Below, one piece after another: positions 34,823 to 48,809 of a stretch of DNA of 64,000 nt (the first letter of the stretch is position 1; each line of letters begins with the position of its first letter). The notes under the pieces were generated by a model that was given only the letters and a program-made list of their open reading frames with translations, had not been told where the DNA came from and did not search any database. Source of the stretch: Portunus trituberculatus (Eukaryota > Arthropoda > Malacostraca > Decapoda > Portunidae); contig NC_059283.1 in NCBI RefSeq assembly GCF_017591435.1, forward strand, positions 6,998,512-7,062,511. Reading direction: 5' to 3'. Made by a program: the position numbers and the translations under genes.

Positions 34823-34825
<3 letters not shown>

Positions 34826-35223
34826 ACAGCGAATCTAATGTAAGTACAGCTCATGTAAAACTTTCAAGCGGCCAAATTGCGCTAAGCGAGGCTCGGGAAG
34901 TGCTTTAACCATGCACAAGCAAGGCGCGCGTGTAGGCAGGCACAGTAGATCAAGCAGGGGGAAGGGAGGAAGAGAGGGGAGTGAAATGAAGGGTATTGCT
35001 GCTGACCTGCCTTGCTCTACCCTGCCTGCTCTGCTCTGCCCTGCTCTGACCTCCACTATCAGATACGAGGGAAGGTTTGACGGTCAATTAATTATTCAAC
35101 TTTATCACGAGTTCTCAGCAGTTCCCGCCATCAAGAGTGCCACGCTTCCACTCCGCCCTGCTCCAACACTCCCTTCACATCTGCGCTCTCCAACTGCTAC
35201 AGTATAGTGTCAATAAGGTGCTT

Positions 35224-35425
35224 TAACCCCTTCAATACCATGACGCATTTCCATATTCATTCTACTTGCTATAGGGTGATTTTATACAGCTTCAGAAACT
35301 CATGTGTGGGATTAAAATAGTGAAGATTCTGGTCATTAATCTTCTGACTTCCATAGATCCTTCCTAATGTTTAATCGTACACAAATCTCGAGAGAAAAAT
35401 ATGTCCCAGTACTGAAGGGGTTGAA
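35224..35425 (+). mobile_element. MITE-like element, copy B (best-preserved ends)
   Basis: About 202 bp. Left end TTAACCCCTTCAATACCATG, right end CCCAGTACTGAAGGGGTTGAA less its first base, so the terminal inverted repeats are about 16-20 bp with few mismatches. The interior matches copies A and C (GGTGATTTTATACAGCTTC, GGGATTAAAATAGTGAAGA). No open frame. Confidence 0.88.
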
Positions 35426-35429
35426 TTAG

Positions 35430-35967
35430 ATGAATGTATGGATATAAGGATGCTATGTGCTATGTGAAGGTGTACTGGTTTGGTGCAGATTTCCTTATAT
35501 TATTATATTCCTATGCTTACTTGATATGTTAGTGTTGTGTCAATAGTGAGTTTGTTTTATTAGTTAAATGAAAGGAGGATATAGGCAGTGTCATGTGTTG
35601 GTCTAATGATTTGTTGTAGTTTTACTGATGTTTCCACACTGTTTGTCGTGCTATCACTACTTATTCTAACACATGAATACTTGTTTACACTATTTCTGCT
35701 TGTTTTCCTTCACTTTTCCAGCATTTTTTCAATCTTTTTACTCTTCAGTGCTAACCTACTAAAAGCTTACACTGTGTTTCTGTTCATGCTGCTTTGTGTA
35801 ACCGGATTTTTTTTCATTTTTGGGGAGTGTTAAAGTGCAAAAGTTTATACGGTGAAATGTTCCGCTCCTGTCTCCGCTGTCTGTTGGTTAAATGCTTACT
35901 GAGTGACCGTGGCGCTGAGTTTACTGAGAGCTTACTGAGGCGAGGCGTCCATCTGGCTCTTCTGTTA

Positions 35968-35970
<3 letters not shown>
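35430..35970. other. unique AT-rich sequence, no gene seen
   Basis: An 81-residue plus frame at 35588 is hydrophobic (Phe, Leu, Ser) and fits the T-rich composition. No splice sites delimit it. Confidence 0.5.

Positions 35971-36036
<66 letters not shown>
35971..36036. repeat. (TC)n microsatellite, 33 units
   Basis: Pure run ending in TTTC. Confidence 0.98.
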
Positions 36037-36042
<6 letters not shown>

Positions 36043-36111
36043 GGGATGGGGGGCAGGCAATGTAACTAGTTTGGTTAATACAATCTGTGCGGTCTATTTT
36101 CGTGTAATATC

Positions 36112-36113
<2 letters not shown>

Positions 36114-36172
<59 letters not shown>
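36114..36172. repeat. (AC)n microsatellite, about 29 units
   Basis: Pure run. Confidence 0.98.
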
Positions 36173-36176
<4 letters not shown>

Positions 36177-36233
36177 ATCAACACATGTAGGAAATTATGG
36201 CAAGGAGATTATGTACTATAGTGTAATTAACGC

Positions 36234-36366
<133 letters not shown>

Positions 36367-36625
36367 ACCGGATCCTCACAGTTGAATATATTAATACAAA
36401 AAAAAAGAAGACAAAAAGAAATAAAAATAAAAAGAAGACTAAGAACCCCCAGCTTTGATAAACGGCGGAGTGTGAAGAATGGAATTGTGGTCCGGAATAT
36501 AAAGGAGCGAGGAAGGAACTCATTTGTAAAGGAATATAAAGTAAATAGAGTCTTAATTACATGATGTCTTGATCCTCACTATTAGAATGTGATGAGCAAA
36601 CCTGTATGACCACTCCTTTACACAC

Positions 36626-36697
36626 AATGATGATGATAATGATGATGACGATGATGATAGTGATAGTGAAGAGATAATAATGATGGTGATAATGATG
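36626..36697. repeat. imperfect (ATG)n trinucleotide repeat
   Basis: ATG units with ATA, ACG and AGTG variants. Confidence 0.88.
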
Positions 36698-36838
36698 TTT
36701 TAGTTGATACAGGTAACACAGGTGAGTAATTAACGATTATCCATGGTGTAATTATGTTCTAGTGAGGTAATTAAAAGTATCAGGTGAACCAGAGCAAAAT
36801 GTAAGGAAGAGAAGGGAGGAAGAAGGAAAGGTAGTGAA

Positions 36839-36841
<3 letters not shown>

Positions 36842-36903
<62 letters not shown>
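36842..36903. repeat. (TC)n microsatellite, 31 units
   Basis: Pure run. Confidence 0.98.
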
Positions 36904-36906
<3 letters not shown>

Positions 36907-37399
36907 CTTCCACACACCCTAACACCTCTGAAATTCAAACACTTTCTCACAAACTCAAAAATAACTCAAATCTTTCAATACTTCATGAAATCTCCATCGC
37001 TCGTTCCAACCAAACCTCGACCGGAAAATGGCACTAAAATTACCTAAAGAAAAAACTTTGAAACCTCACCTGCCACGAATACCATCACGCAATTACCACA
37101 GGTGTTAGAGGCAACATAAAAAATAAATAGACAGGTAACTCCTCATACTACGCACTTCGATTCTTCCTATTCGCTCACAACTTGGATAAAAAAGAAGCTA
37201 AAAGATGAAAGAAAAGAAAAGAAACACGTATGAATGAGAGTATTTTCAGAGCCTCGCCTTAGATATGAATACAGTGGAGGGCAAGTCCTCTCCGTGTGTT
37301 GTGTGTGATAGCAGAGCATTTCCGCCTTAGTGGCCATTGAACATAAGGGCGCAGGTGCCGGGGAAGATAAGCTGGTGAAAATGTGGCTGTACTGGATCT

Positions 37400-37545
<146 letters not shown>

Positions 37546-37634
37546 TACTTACATATACAAAAGTGGAAAACGAGAAAAACTGAATATTAGTAGCTGAAAA
37601 TAAGAAAACCAAAGAAAATATGAGAACTAAAAAC

Positions 37635-37638
<4 letters not shown>

Positions 37639-37691
<53 letters not shown>
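37639..37691. repeat. (GA)n microsatellite, about 26 units
   Basis: Pure run 95 bp after the previous GA tract, same orientation. Confidence 0.98.
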
Positions 37692-37693
<2 letters not shown>

Positions 37694-37694
37694 T

Positions 37695-39400
37695 AGTCAT
37701 TTCTAAGAGTTCTCCACCTGTCCCTTAATTAACCAACAAGCTCAGATGGTCACTGTTCCCCGCCGCTCACCTGATGCAGTACCTAACCCATAATTCATTC
37801 CGGATAAAAGATCAGAAGGCATAAGGTCGATTGATTTATGCACAGGAGCGTGAGGCGAAGGTCATGTATTTCTTATTGACACATGTTCGTGCTTTGTATT
37901 GATAAAAGGTCGACTTGCGTGAATTGAATCTCACCTGAATATTGATCTGTGAAAGAATCATAGAAATTCACGGTGTTGATGAGTTTTCTGTGTTTTTTGT
38001 GTTTTTGTTTTGATTTTCTTGTTATTTTCTTGTTTTATTAGAGAAACGTAATTGTAGGTCTTGGGTTATTTATCTGACTACTTGGCTTTCTTTACCAATT
38101 CACGATGTTCTGGTATTCTAAGTCTTCTTTTTGCTTTGCTTGGTTTGCTATACTTCTTATGCTCTTAAAACAAATAAATAAATAAATAATTCCATCTACT
38201 CGTCTTTATCTATTTTCATTCCCATCTTCCTAATCCTGCAAACTGACACCCACTACTCTCCCCTCTCCCATTATTATCAGCGACAAAATAATTAGATACT
38301 TCAAATAATGCTCTCTGGTGACTTATGTGTTTTTTTTTGTGTGTTTTATTTAGCTTGTTATGCTCTTAATTATCAGCACGTTATATGTCTCAGTACCATG
38401 TGTGTCTCAACAAAAGTAGATACCACCACACGAATCATCACGAAAAGAACAAAAGATGGAGAACTCAACACAAAACTTTTCATTCTTTCTTTTCTTTCTT
38501 CCAAAATTTTATCTCTTCACTTAGTCACACCAATACAAACTTGCCACAATTTACCACATCACAAGCATCACAATCACCACACACACCACACAATGATTCC
38601 ACTCTTTCACCACAAACACAATAATCACACGCACCAAGCACTCAAAAATCTCATCGACTCACCACAGCACCACAATCACCACACTCACCACCACTCCCTG
38701 CCACAATATTGCACTACAGAAGTCACCGTTAACTTTTCATAGCGGATATCCAGTGTTTCCTGTCATAAACGCGTCCCTTTGTGCCTTTCTCCTTAGTGTT
38801 CCTTTCCCCTCGTTATGTAATTCCTCCTTTCTTCCTTTTCCACCTCCTGTTTCCTTTCCTCCCCACTCTTCCCTCTCTGTAAGCCTCTTTTCTCCCATTA
38901 TTAAAGCTTTCACTATTTCACTTTTGTTTTATTATTTATTTTCATTTTCCAGTCCCTTCCATCCTTGTTCTACTCTCATTCTTATTTTCATGTATTTTTT
39001 TCTCTCTCTCTCTCTCTCCTTTCAATATTTCCTTCTTTTTCTATCGAGTTCACTTTATTGCTTCCTTTCTATGTCCCTTTTCCTTTCAGAGGTTCTGGCT
39101 TTTTTCTCTTTTTTCCTTCGTTTCATTTCCTCTCATCTTCCTATTTTTTTCCTTCCACTCTCTCTCTCTCTCTCCCTCTCTATATATCTCGCGTCCCTTA
39201 TAAGGTATGTTGCACCGCGCCGCTGGACTCTCTTACAGGGTACAGCGGGCACCATAAGGACGTAAGAACAAGCACGGACACACATTACGTTAATAAATAC
39301 TTTCCTATATTATTTGGCGTCTATATGCACACCGCGATGCCGCCTTGCGTGGATGTATTGTTAGCAGTGTTAAGGGTTGTGTATACATTTGTCCCTACAC
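37695..39400. other. unique sequence: AT-rich, CAC-rich, then pyrimidine-rich
   Basis: (AAAT)4-like run at 38171-38190; CAC/ACA-rich degenerate words at 38540-38710; C/T-dominated sequence with short TC runs at 38780-39185. The long frames (144, 170 and 187 residues) follow these skews. No gene called. Confidence 0.55.
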
Positions 39401-39408
39401 CTACATGG

Positions 39409-39409
<1 letters not shown>

Positions 39410-39443
<34 letters not shown>
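39410..39443. repeat. (CA)n microsatellite, 17 units
   Basis: Pure run. Confidence 0.97.
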
Positions 39444-39445
<2 letters not shown>

Positions 39446-39588
39446 GAGTGATTCAGAACACTTGTCATTATCAGGAAAGAAATAGTGAGGTAGTTTATTT
39501 TCTAATGATTTTGATCTTAATTTTGTAATCATATGCTCCAATTACAAGAAGAAAATCGATACAAAAAAACATTCAAAATCCATCCTTT

Positions 39589-40039
<451 letters not shown>

Positions 40040-40083
<44 letters not shown>
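40040..40083. repeat. (GT)n microsatellite, 22 units
   Basis: Pure run. Confidence 0.98.
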
Positions 40084-40088
<5 letters not shown>

Positions 40089-40440
40089 GTTCTCTCTTTA
40101 ATCTTTTTTTTTCCGTGCTCAATATTCGTAAATTGTTGTTCGTTAATACGCACGCCGTTTGTTGACTTCATTAGCTTGGCGCTCGTTAACTAGACCGTAA
40201 TTTTCCTCCGGCACTCACTGCTTATTATTTTCCTCCATTAGCAGGTACGCCTCTCAGTGCAGGCGATCAAGGGCCATCACACTTATCACACTTAACTATC
40301 ACGCGAGAGTGACTGGGTAACATCAGAATTCTTTCATTGTTTTCCTGTCAACTATATAGACTACTACTACTATGACTACTATTACTATTACTCCTACAGA
40401 AAGAAAATACTCCTCCTGTTACCACTATCATCTCCAACCT
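40084..40440. other. unique patch, possible regulatory sequence
   Basis: Microsatellite-free and GC-balanced at 40130-40330, with CATTAG and GTTAAC words. No exon-like frame. Confidence 0.2.
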
Positions 40441-40446
40441 TACTTG

Positions 40447-40469
40447 TACTACTATTACTATACTACTAT

Positions 40470-40515
<46 letters not shown>

Positions 40516-40522
40516 GGTGCTG

Positions 40523-40553
<31 letters not shown>
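40447..40553. repeat. imperfect (ACT)n trinucleotide repeat
   Basis: Pure core of about 15 units, a GGTGCTGCT interruption near 40516, then a second pure block. Confidence 0.96.
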
Positions 40554-40559
40554 AGACAA

Positions 40560-41020
40560 ATACAGCAAGACGCAACCCACGAATATCAAAGCCACATCAA
40601 CAAAGGTTCCAAAAACGTCAGAAACTTTACGAAAACAACAAGCGGGAGACACAAAAAGCACCGAGACGAACAAATGGCAAAAAAAAAAGGAAAAAAAGAG
40701 AAAGAGAGAGAGAGATTGAAACCAAAGGAAAACAGAAGGAACGAAAAGACTACTGCGAAAATGGAAAGGGAGAAAGACTGTGTGGGGGGAAGGATAGAGA
40801 AGAAGATTGGGGGTAGGTTGAGGGGTGGTGGGTAAGAGGGAGCGACACAACCGCTGAGACGAAACATCCCTCCATCGGGAATCAAAACAAGGGCCGACAG
40901 GAGACGCCCTACCGCCGACAGCCTCTAGGGACGCGGCGCACACACAAAAACAATAAAAGCAGCACAAGAGAAATCCTGCCGAGATGGGAAGATCAACAAC
41001 GTTATTGATTCAATGGAAAC
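40560..41020. other. purine-rich then unique sequence
   Basis: A/G-rich at 40680-40840. Frames of 99-169 residues arise from this skew and from the ACT tract. Confidence 0.5.
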
Positions 41021-41023
41021 ACA

Positions 41024-41026
<3 letters not shown>

Positions 41027-41065
<39 letters not shown>
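41027..41065. repeat. (AC)n microsatellite, about 19 units
   Basis: Pure run. Confidence 0.97.
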
Positions 41066-41069
<4 letters not shown>

Positions 41070-41335
41070 AACCTACTCGTACATTCGTCACTACTCACTC
41101 CATCCTCTCCACGTTCCTCCATTTCGCTGAGCCCTTCCACGAGTACTACGCAGGCACTCACCTCTCTCCCCTATAGCCGGTGCCAATTCCAGCAACCGTG
41201 GCCCTCTACCTCTATCTCCCGCTTACTGACACTCCTCTCCAGCGCCAATCAACCTCTTGTACATCTCCTGGCTCTCTGTCTTTTCCACCGCCTCTCAACC
41301 AGCTACCAGTGCATCCCTTGTTAGTCCGCCCTGGC

Positions 41336-41338
<3 letters not shown>

Positions 41339-41409
<71 letters not shown>
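41339..41409. repeat. (TC)n microsatellite, about 35 units
   Basis: Pure run. Confidence 0.98.
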
Positions 41410-41412
<3 letters not shown>

Positions 41413-42581
41413 AGTTTCTTTCCCCTTCCAGTCCTCTCCCTCTGCCGTCACCCTCGGATCAATTCCAGGCACGTCATTTCCAGTAACGGGCATTCCAGTG
41501 TTATTTCTTGAAGCTGTTTCCGATTACAGCGAGCCATGGGAGATAATGGTTCCCTCGCGCCGTGCAGTGTGGACGGAATGCTGGCTGGCGTGTGTCCCTC
41601 GCTTTTCACATCAACTGAATAAACTCCACGCGACCCGGACGTGGAAAAATACACACATAAAACCCGTTTACAGGGGGGAGCTGGGTAGAATTAAATGGTA
41701 ATTCTGCTTCCTCAAACACCAATATAAAGGGAGGGGAGAAAGAGAGAGACAGAGAGAAAAAAGAATCGTGGAAAAGGAGGCATGAGAGGTGAGGGGAGGG
41801 GAAAGAAGTGAAGAAACGTGTTGAGTTGGAGGGATTGAAGGGGACTCTGGTGTACTATGGACGGTAGACAGGAGCTGAGGGAGAGGGGAGAGGAGGAGCC
41901 CTGGCATAATGGGATGGAGGGCAAGAAAGGTCAACAGAAGGATAAACAAAGGAGGGAGACAACTTTGGACTAGGGACTGTGAGAGGGAGACGAGGCAGAT
42001 GGCAAGGCAATATTTGGGCAGATGGTATTCAACTCCCTTCGTTAATAACCCACTTTTTTCCTTATACGTGGGGAGACAAGAGCAAACCAACCCTTACAAA
42101 CCATATAGGTGCATTAATAACCGCATTTCCCTGAGCCAATATTATACCGTGGTGCGGAAAGTGCCATTTTCACTTCAACTCATCCGTATTTATCTTTTCC
42201 ATGTCAACCAACATTTTTTACTTCACCAAAGGGAACCAACTCTGGCCAACGAACTACACGTATTAGTAACTCCCATTAACAAAAGACAATATTGAAATTA
42301 AAATACAAAAAAAAAAAAAATGTCACTATCCACTTCTCTCCCATCGTTTATCTTTCCATCTGTCTTCCAACTTCTTACTTCTCTAGAGTGGAGTATTTTT
42401 TTCTTTCTTTTCTGTCCTCTCTCCCTCTCACTCGCCCTCTTCACACTCTCCTCCATCCCCTCACGCCCTCATTTATTGTGGCCCCTACCGAGAGCTGACG
42501 AAACTTCCGAAATTGCCTCCACTGTAGTTAAATGAGTCCAAACTTTTATATAAACACCAATCTACATACGCAATCAGTTTG

Positions 42582-42585
<4 letters not shown>
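41410..42585. other. unique sequence, no supported gene
   Basis: Purine-rich at 41720-41990 and C/T-rich at 42320-42480. Near 41161, upstream of this stretch, a GAG/GTGAGTGCC donor consensus lies on the minus strand without an acceptor. Confidence 0.45.

Positions 42586-42675
<90 letters not shown>
42586..42675. repeat. (GA)n microsatellite, 45 units
   Basis: First of three GA tracts within 500 bp, all in the same orientation. Confidence 0.99.
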
Positions 42676-42676
<1 letters not shown>

Positions 42677-42791
42677 GAGAGGGGCGTCGAGAGAAAACAG
42701 GGAGATGTGCAAAAAATAAACATTGCATGAAAAATATTTGTCCACGGCGAGAGTGGATGCTAGGAAATTGAAATGCATGGAGAACTTATAT

Positions 42792-42937
<146 letters not shown>

Positions 42938-43036
42938 AAACGAATAGATTCTCAATTAATCCTGGGAATAATCATTAGTCGTTCTGAATTCCTTTTATTT
43001 TTTCTGGGATATCTCACAGGAAGTCTTAGAAAAGTT

Positions 43037-43041
<5 letters not shown>

Positions 43042-43088
<47 letters not shown>
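43042..43088. repeat. (AG)n microsatellite, about 23 units
   Basis: Pure run. Confidence 0.98.
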
Positions 43089-43091
<3 letters not shown>

Positions 43092-43431
43092 AACCACAAA
43101 ACCTAACAAAACAAACACGTCATATAAAAAAACACACTTACCCCACCCAGACACCAAAAAAACACACAGAAAAAAAAAAAAAACACAGAAACACAAGTAA
43201 AAAAATAACAATAAACACGCAAAGAAACGAGAATTATAAAACATTGGCGGTTCACGGTTTAAGCTTACTCGTGGGTTCGGCTCCCGGTTCTTTGTGGGGA
43301 GAGGGACAGAGGAGAGAGGAGCCCCTGACATCCTCTCCCCCGAGTAATATAAAGCTGAATTAATAACCACAGCTGGGTCATAGAGTGTCTACCCAGCACA
43401 CCCACATAAATACAAACGACTGCCATGCCCA

Positions 43432-43470
43432 CTCCTCCTCCTCCTCCTCCTCCTCCTCCTCCTCCTCCTC
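43432..43470. repeat. (CCT)n trinucleotide repeat, 13 units
   Basis: Left arm of an inverted pair with the GGA run 69 bp downstream. Confidence 0.97.
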
Positions 43471-43539
43471 ACGCCTCTCTCCTTCCCTCTCCGGAGTCTA
43501 TGTCGTAACTCCTCTACCTCCTTGCCTTGCCCACCCGGA

Positions 43540-43560
43540 AGGAGGAGGAGGAGGAGGAGT
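43540..43560. repeat. (GGA)n trinucleotide repeat, 7 units
   Basis: Right arm of the inverted pair with 43432-43470. Confidence 0.94.
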
Positions 43561-43591
43561 AGGACGTGGTGCTAAAGGAAAGTAGGTGGAG

Positions 43592-43593
<2 letters not shown>

Positions 43594-43658
<65 letters not shown>
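43594..43658. repeat. (AG)n microsatellite, 32 units
   Basis: Pure run. Confidence 0.98.
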
Positions 43659-43661
<3 letters not shown>

Positions 43662-43679
43662 AAAGGTTGCGAAGTCCAG

Positions 43680-43911
43680 TTAGATATAAAAAGAGGAAAG
43701 ACGCGGTAAAGGCTATTGATCACCGGCAAAGGAAACAAAGGAGGGAAGAAAGGAGAAGAAGAAGAAGAAGAAGAAGAAGAAGAAGAAGAAGAAGAAGAAG
43801 AAGAAGAAGATGGAAGAGGAGGAGGACAAGAACAAGAAAGAGAACGAAAAAAAGAAAATAATAAGAAGAAAAAGAGACAAAAAACACGAACAAGAAGAAA
43901 AAAATAAGTAA

Positions 43912-43942
<31 letters not shown>

Positions 43943-44084
43943 CGAAATCTAAAGAAGTGAAAACGAACGAAGAGCAAATCAAAACGAAGTAAAAAAAAAA
44001 AAAAACACAATGCAAACGAGGGACAGAGAAGAGGAATAGGACAAAAGCGAGAGAAAAAGCAAGAACGAGGGAAGATAAACACCA

Positions 44085-44088
<4 letters not shown>
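43680..44088. other. strongly purine-rich stretch
   Basis: Almost entirely A and G for 400 bp. It holds (GAA)19 at 43753-43810 and (GAA)8 at 43917-43941. Confidence 0.75.
43753..43810. repeat. (GAA)n trinucleotide repeat, about 19 units
   Basis: Pure GAA/AAG run; the same motif recurs as a shorter tract at 43917-43941. Long GAA tracts can form triplex DNA. Confidence 0.97.

Positions 44089-44152
<64 letters not shown>
44089..44152. repeat. (GA)n microsatellite, 32 units
   Basis: Pure run. Confidence 0.98.
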
Positions 44153-44155
<3 letters not shown>

Positions 44156-44159
44156 GTAT

Positions 44160-44880
44160 AAGGGGGATATAAAAGGGAGAGAAGTAGGCACCTCTTACTC
44201 TTGCAACTCCTCTTAAGACCATTATTTCGCGTCTAACTTTTACGAGTGTTTGTGTCAATAGTGAAGCTTTACGAGTGGGTTTATTGAGATCATATATTAT
44301 TCAGTACACAGAGGGTCATATGCCCTTCCTGGCGGCGCCGCGACTAGAGGGAAGGGCGCCCATGGTTACCTCCACTCCCTTCTCGTTCCTCTCCTCCTCC
44401 GCCTCCCCGTCACGACTCCAACGCATATAAACAAAGCCGGACATCTCATTAAGCATAGCCACACTGGGAGAAATGATCAATAAAAAACGAACAGGATTTC
44501 ACGCCAAGAAACTCCGTGTGGGAAACAGAAAACGAAAAGAGAAGAAAAAAGAGAAGAAAAAGCAGACATAGCATAAGACACCACTATTTTTCGACTCCCC
44601 AAAAACTTAGCATTCAAAATTCAGATCCTGGACCATAAGTTTGTGGTCTTAATATTCAAAGGAGGTTGTATTTTTTCCTTAAGCGGCGTCGTATTAACCT
44701 CATAACTCGTGTGTGTGAGAGGCGAGTAATGGCATCTCGATGGTCGCGAGTGGTGGAAGGGAGAGGCAGGGTTCTCGTGTGGCCCTTGTGAGGCAGATGC
44801 AGCTCAGTGTGCCTCCTAATTGGTCAGACCCTATCAGCCCCCTCGCCTGTGTCCATCAGTCCCTTCCTCGCTTCCACAGT
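44160..44880. other. unique GC-balanced sequence, no supported gene
   Basis: No repeats. A-rich at 44510-44570. No delimited exon. Confidence 0.45.
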
Positions 44881-44884
44881 GTAG

Positions 44885-45240
44885 CTCTAAATTCTCCTAC
44901 ACGTTCTCATCCCCATTCTCCTTCTCCTTCCCTTACTCCTCCTATTGTAGTTCTCTTTCTCTTAGTATCGTTTCTGCTACTACTCCTCTTTCTTTTCTAC
45001 GTTATATCTTCATACTCCTATGTTCTCTTCTCTTTCTTTTCCTCTTATTTTCCTCCTCCTTCTCTTACTTCTCCCTCCTTCTATTATATTTCTCCTCTTT
45101 TTCCTAGTCTCCTTTCTGCTGTCATCATCTATTTTGCTCCATTTTACATCTCCTTACTGCTTCTATGTTCTTTCCCTTTCTTTCTTTTCCTAATATTTCT
45201 CTGTGGCTTCTCTTATGATTTCCCTTCCTCTGGTTCAAAG
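44885..45240. other. pyrimidine-rich non-genic stretch
   Basis: C and T dominate; the 95- and 167-residue plus frames are Ser, Phe and Leu-rich by-products. Confidence 0.65.
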
Positions 45241-45583
45241 TGAAGGTTCACACTGCCCGTCAAACCTTCCCAATCAACAACCCACTGACAGTCAAGCCAC
45301 AGACCCTCCCGCCTTCCAGCCACCAGTCCAGCAGCGCGATTCCAGGAGTTGATGCTCAGACCACGAAAATATTCCACAGACCCTAAACCCTAAACCTTCC
45401 CTGCGCTCCTCCGGCCTCCCCATGCCCCTGCCCCAGCCCCGCCCCCCCTCACCGTCTCCTCAATATATAACACAAAGTTCTCATTACAGCGGCTGCCCCA
45501 ATAACACCACTTCACACATATTGCAAACCTGTTCCTCAGGATAAAAACATCAAATACCACTCGACCTTCTTCGCTGCTGACTC

Positions 45584-45586
<3 letters not shown>

Positions 45587-45676
<90 letters not shown>
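45587..45676. repeat. (TC)n microsatellite with one TTTC interruption
   Basis: About 44 units, interrupted near 45658. Confidence 0.98.
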
Positions 45677-45699
45677 CCCTTCTTCACCCATCCCATTCT

Positions 45700-47560
45700 C
45701 CTCCTGAACCCACCAGCTTAGTTTCCCGTTCAGTTCTCCCCTCCCACGCTCTCTCCTTTCCATCTTCAACATCATATTTGCTTTCTTCTCACGTCCTCTC
45801 TTCCTCTTTCAATGTTCTTTCTCCACGAGTTGGCTTTACCGACTCGCTCCCAAGAGTTTTCATTAAAAGCAGCTAAATCCTGGCAAACAAAGCACAGTCT
45901 CCAGTACCAATATTGAGGATTACGCCGGAGGAGGCTCACCTGCGCCGCCCAAACACTGGCTCGCCACGCCGTGATACCGCAATTAGAGGAGTAAATGATT
46001 CACAATATTTATTCGCGCCAACTTACAAGACACGTTCTGTATAATCATTCGTGGGGGAGATAATTGTATGCCAGGTAATGCAGGCGGGACCGGTGCTTCC
46101 TCCAACACAGACAAACGCACACGCTTCATCTCGTAATACAATTGCAGAAAACTCGTCGGTTCCAGTCAAGTCCGCGAGTCAGGTTTGTGTGTTGTCCACT
46201 AATACGAAACTCTCGGCGAACCCACCCGACAACCTTCGACTATCCTGAACTACCCACCCGCTAAATGCTTTTGGTGGTCAAATTATCATAATATTCAGCT
46301 AATCCACGCTGCGGTATGCACATGAAGCCTAGACAAGTTTGGCGGCGCACCGGAGTAACCTGATTCCCGGGGGTACGAGTTCACGGTCAGCGCTGCGGCC
46401 TGCTCGGCGTCATGGGTGTGCTCGTTCGGCATCAACTTAAAATATTGCTCAGCTCAGGTCCGCGCAGCGTCTGGCGGTGGCGGCGGCGACGGTGGTGGTG
46501 GTGGTGGTGGTGGTGGTGGCGAGCGTACAGGCGGCGCTAGGGTGGCGGGGGACGCGGCAGGGTGGGCGGGCGGGATGGCGGGCCCGGGAGGTGGCAGGGT
46601 GGGCGGCCAGGCGGGTGGGCGGGCTGGGCTGGCGGATGGGACCCAGATGGAAGAATGACGATAAATCTACCGAATGAACCCGGCCAGTATTACCGAGAGG
46701 GAAAAAAGAACACGGCGGAGATCTTAAAGTGACAACGATTATAGCAATTATTCTTTAATTCATCTTACAGCCAGATATTTATTTTGTAGTTCCTCGAAAA
46801 CAGGTTTTTAAACAAAGCTATTACATCAGGCCGCACGGTGCCTCGGGGTAATTCATCTATATAATCATTGTGTCTCTGACAAGTGCTTCACGCCCCTGCC
46901 AAGTGCTTCAACGCCTCCGCCAAGGGCTTCATCACGTGTTCCACTGCCCACGGGCTGTTTCACTCCAAGCATTTCATTTCACCCTCGGCCTCCAGCTCGC
47001 GCCGGCACCAAGCCAAGGTCAGCGCCACATTTTTGTTTGGAGGCACAGTTTTGACAGACTGGAGCCCCATCGCGGACCCCCACACCAGGGGAGCGGTAGT
47101 CGCGCGGCGCCACTTCAGGAACACCTCGCCTAAGCACCGCCGCGACAACTTGGAGCCGTAAATCTCCCAGGGAAGCAAAATTTCCCTCGCCGCGGAACGC
47201 CGTGGGGAGGCCCCGCCCACTCCCCATGCTCGCCCCTCCAGGCTTCACCGGGCCCTTTTAATAAGACTGCACCTTTATTCTTCCTTCAAGCCTCACCTCC
47301 CATAAACCATCGTGGATCGCCCCGGCCCGCAAAATACAACTCCGCGTCCGTCAATTTGGCCTGACGAGTCTCAGTCAAGTTACAGGGCAAGGAAGCGGGG
47401 GTCGGGAGAGGGGGGAGGAGGGATGAGGGTAGGGTGGATTGGAGGGGGAGGGATGGGGCACGTGGAGGGGTTGAACAGAAGTTGGGAAGAGGCGGAGAGG
47501 AGTTTGAAAGGTGCGAGGAGGCTCCCCGCTGCAAAATAGGAGAACTTCATGTATTAGTTG
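45700..47560. other. long microsatellite-poor, GC-rich patch
   Basis: About 1.9 kb with only a short GGT repeat (46471-46520) and a GGGC/GGCG-rich stretch (46540-46640). TAAT-type words cluster at 45960-46070 and 46730-46870, and GGAGATAATTGTATG recalls homeodomain-site clusters. A 92-codon plus frame ending at 47161 has G/C in about 79% of third positions but contains no methionine, starts after an in-frame TGA without a clear acceptor, and begins with a 21-bp internal repeat (CCAAGTGCTTCAACGCCTCCG-like, less its last base). I therefore do not call it. Confidence 0.3.
46471..46520. repeat. imperfect (GGT/GGC)n repeat
   Basis: GGC and GAC variants at left, pure GGT core at right. Confidence 0.9.
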
Positions 47561-47561
47561 A

Positions 47562-47563
<2 letters not shown>

Positions 47564-47610
<47 letters not shown>
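47564..47610. repeat. (CT)n microsatellite, about 23 units
   Basis: Pure run. Confidence 0.98.
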
Positions 47611-47613
<3 letters not shown>

Positions 47614-47936
47614 TCCTGGTGTTTTTCTCACTTATTCATTCTCCAATATGTAGTTAATTCTGCTCCCTCAGTCCACTCCTCAGCCACTCGCCTCATCCTT
47701 TTCTCCTGCAATCCCAATTTTGTTTGAGGTCGCCGCCATGACAGCCTGCATACCTCTCACCTTCTTCATCTCCACCTGCCTCTCACCTGCCCCGCTCTCA
47801 CCTTCTCCCCAATAAACCTCACCATAATGGTAAAAGCCTAAGATTCTCGTGAGCTACAGAAATTTTTAATGTCCAGATATCTCGTTTGAATAAAAAAAAA
47901 ATGGATCCAGCAATCTATTCTGAACGTCTGTCTCTG

Positions 47937-48716
<780 letters not shown>

Positions 48717-48801
<85 letters not shown>
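48717..48801. repeat. (GT)n microsatellite, about 42 units
   Basis: Pure run. Confidence 0.99.
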
Positions 48802-48802
<1 letters not shown>

Positions 48803-48809
48803 TTACCGG

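Noticed and set aside
34911..35207. 98-residue plus-strand ORF with ATG in good context
   Set aside because: The middle is a CTGCC/CTCTG low-complexity stretch, third positions show no bias, and no family is recognisable; expected by chance.
46886..47161. 92-codon plus-strand open frame with about 79% G/C third positions
   Set aside because: No methionine and no acceptor after the upstream TGA; the local GC-richness and a 21-bp internal repeat can explain the bias.
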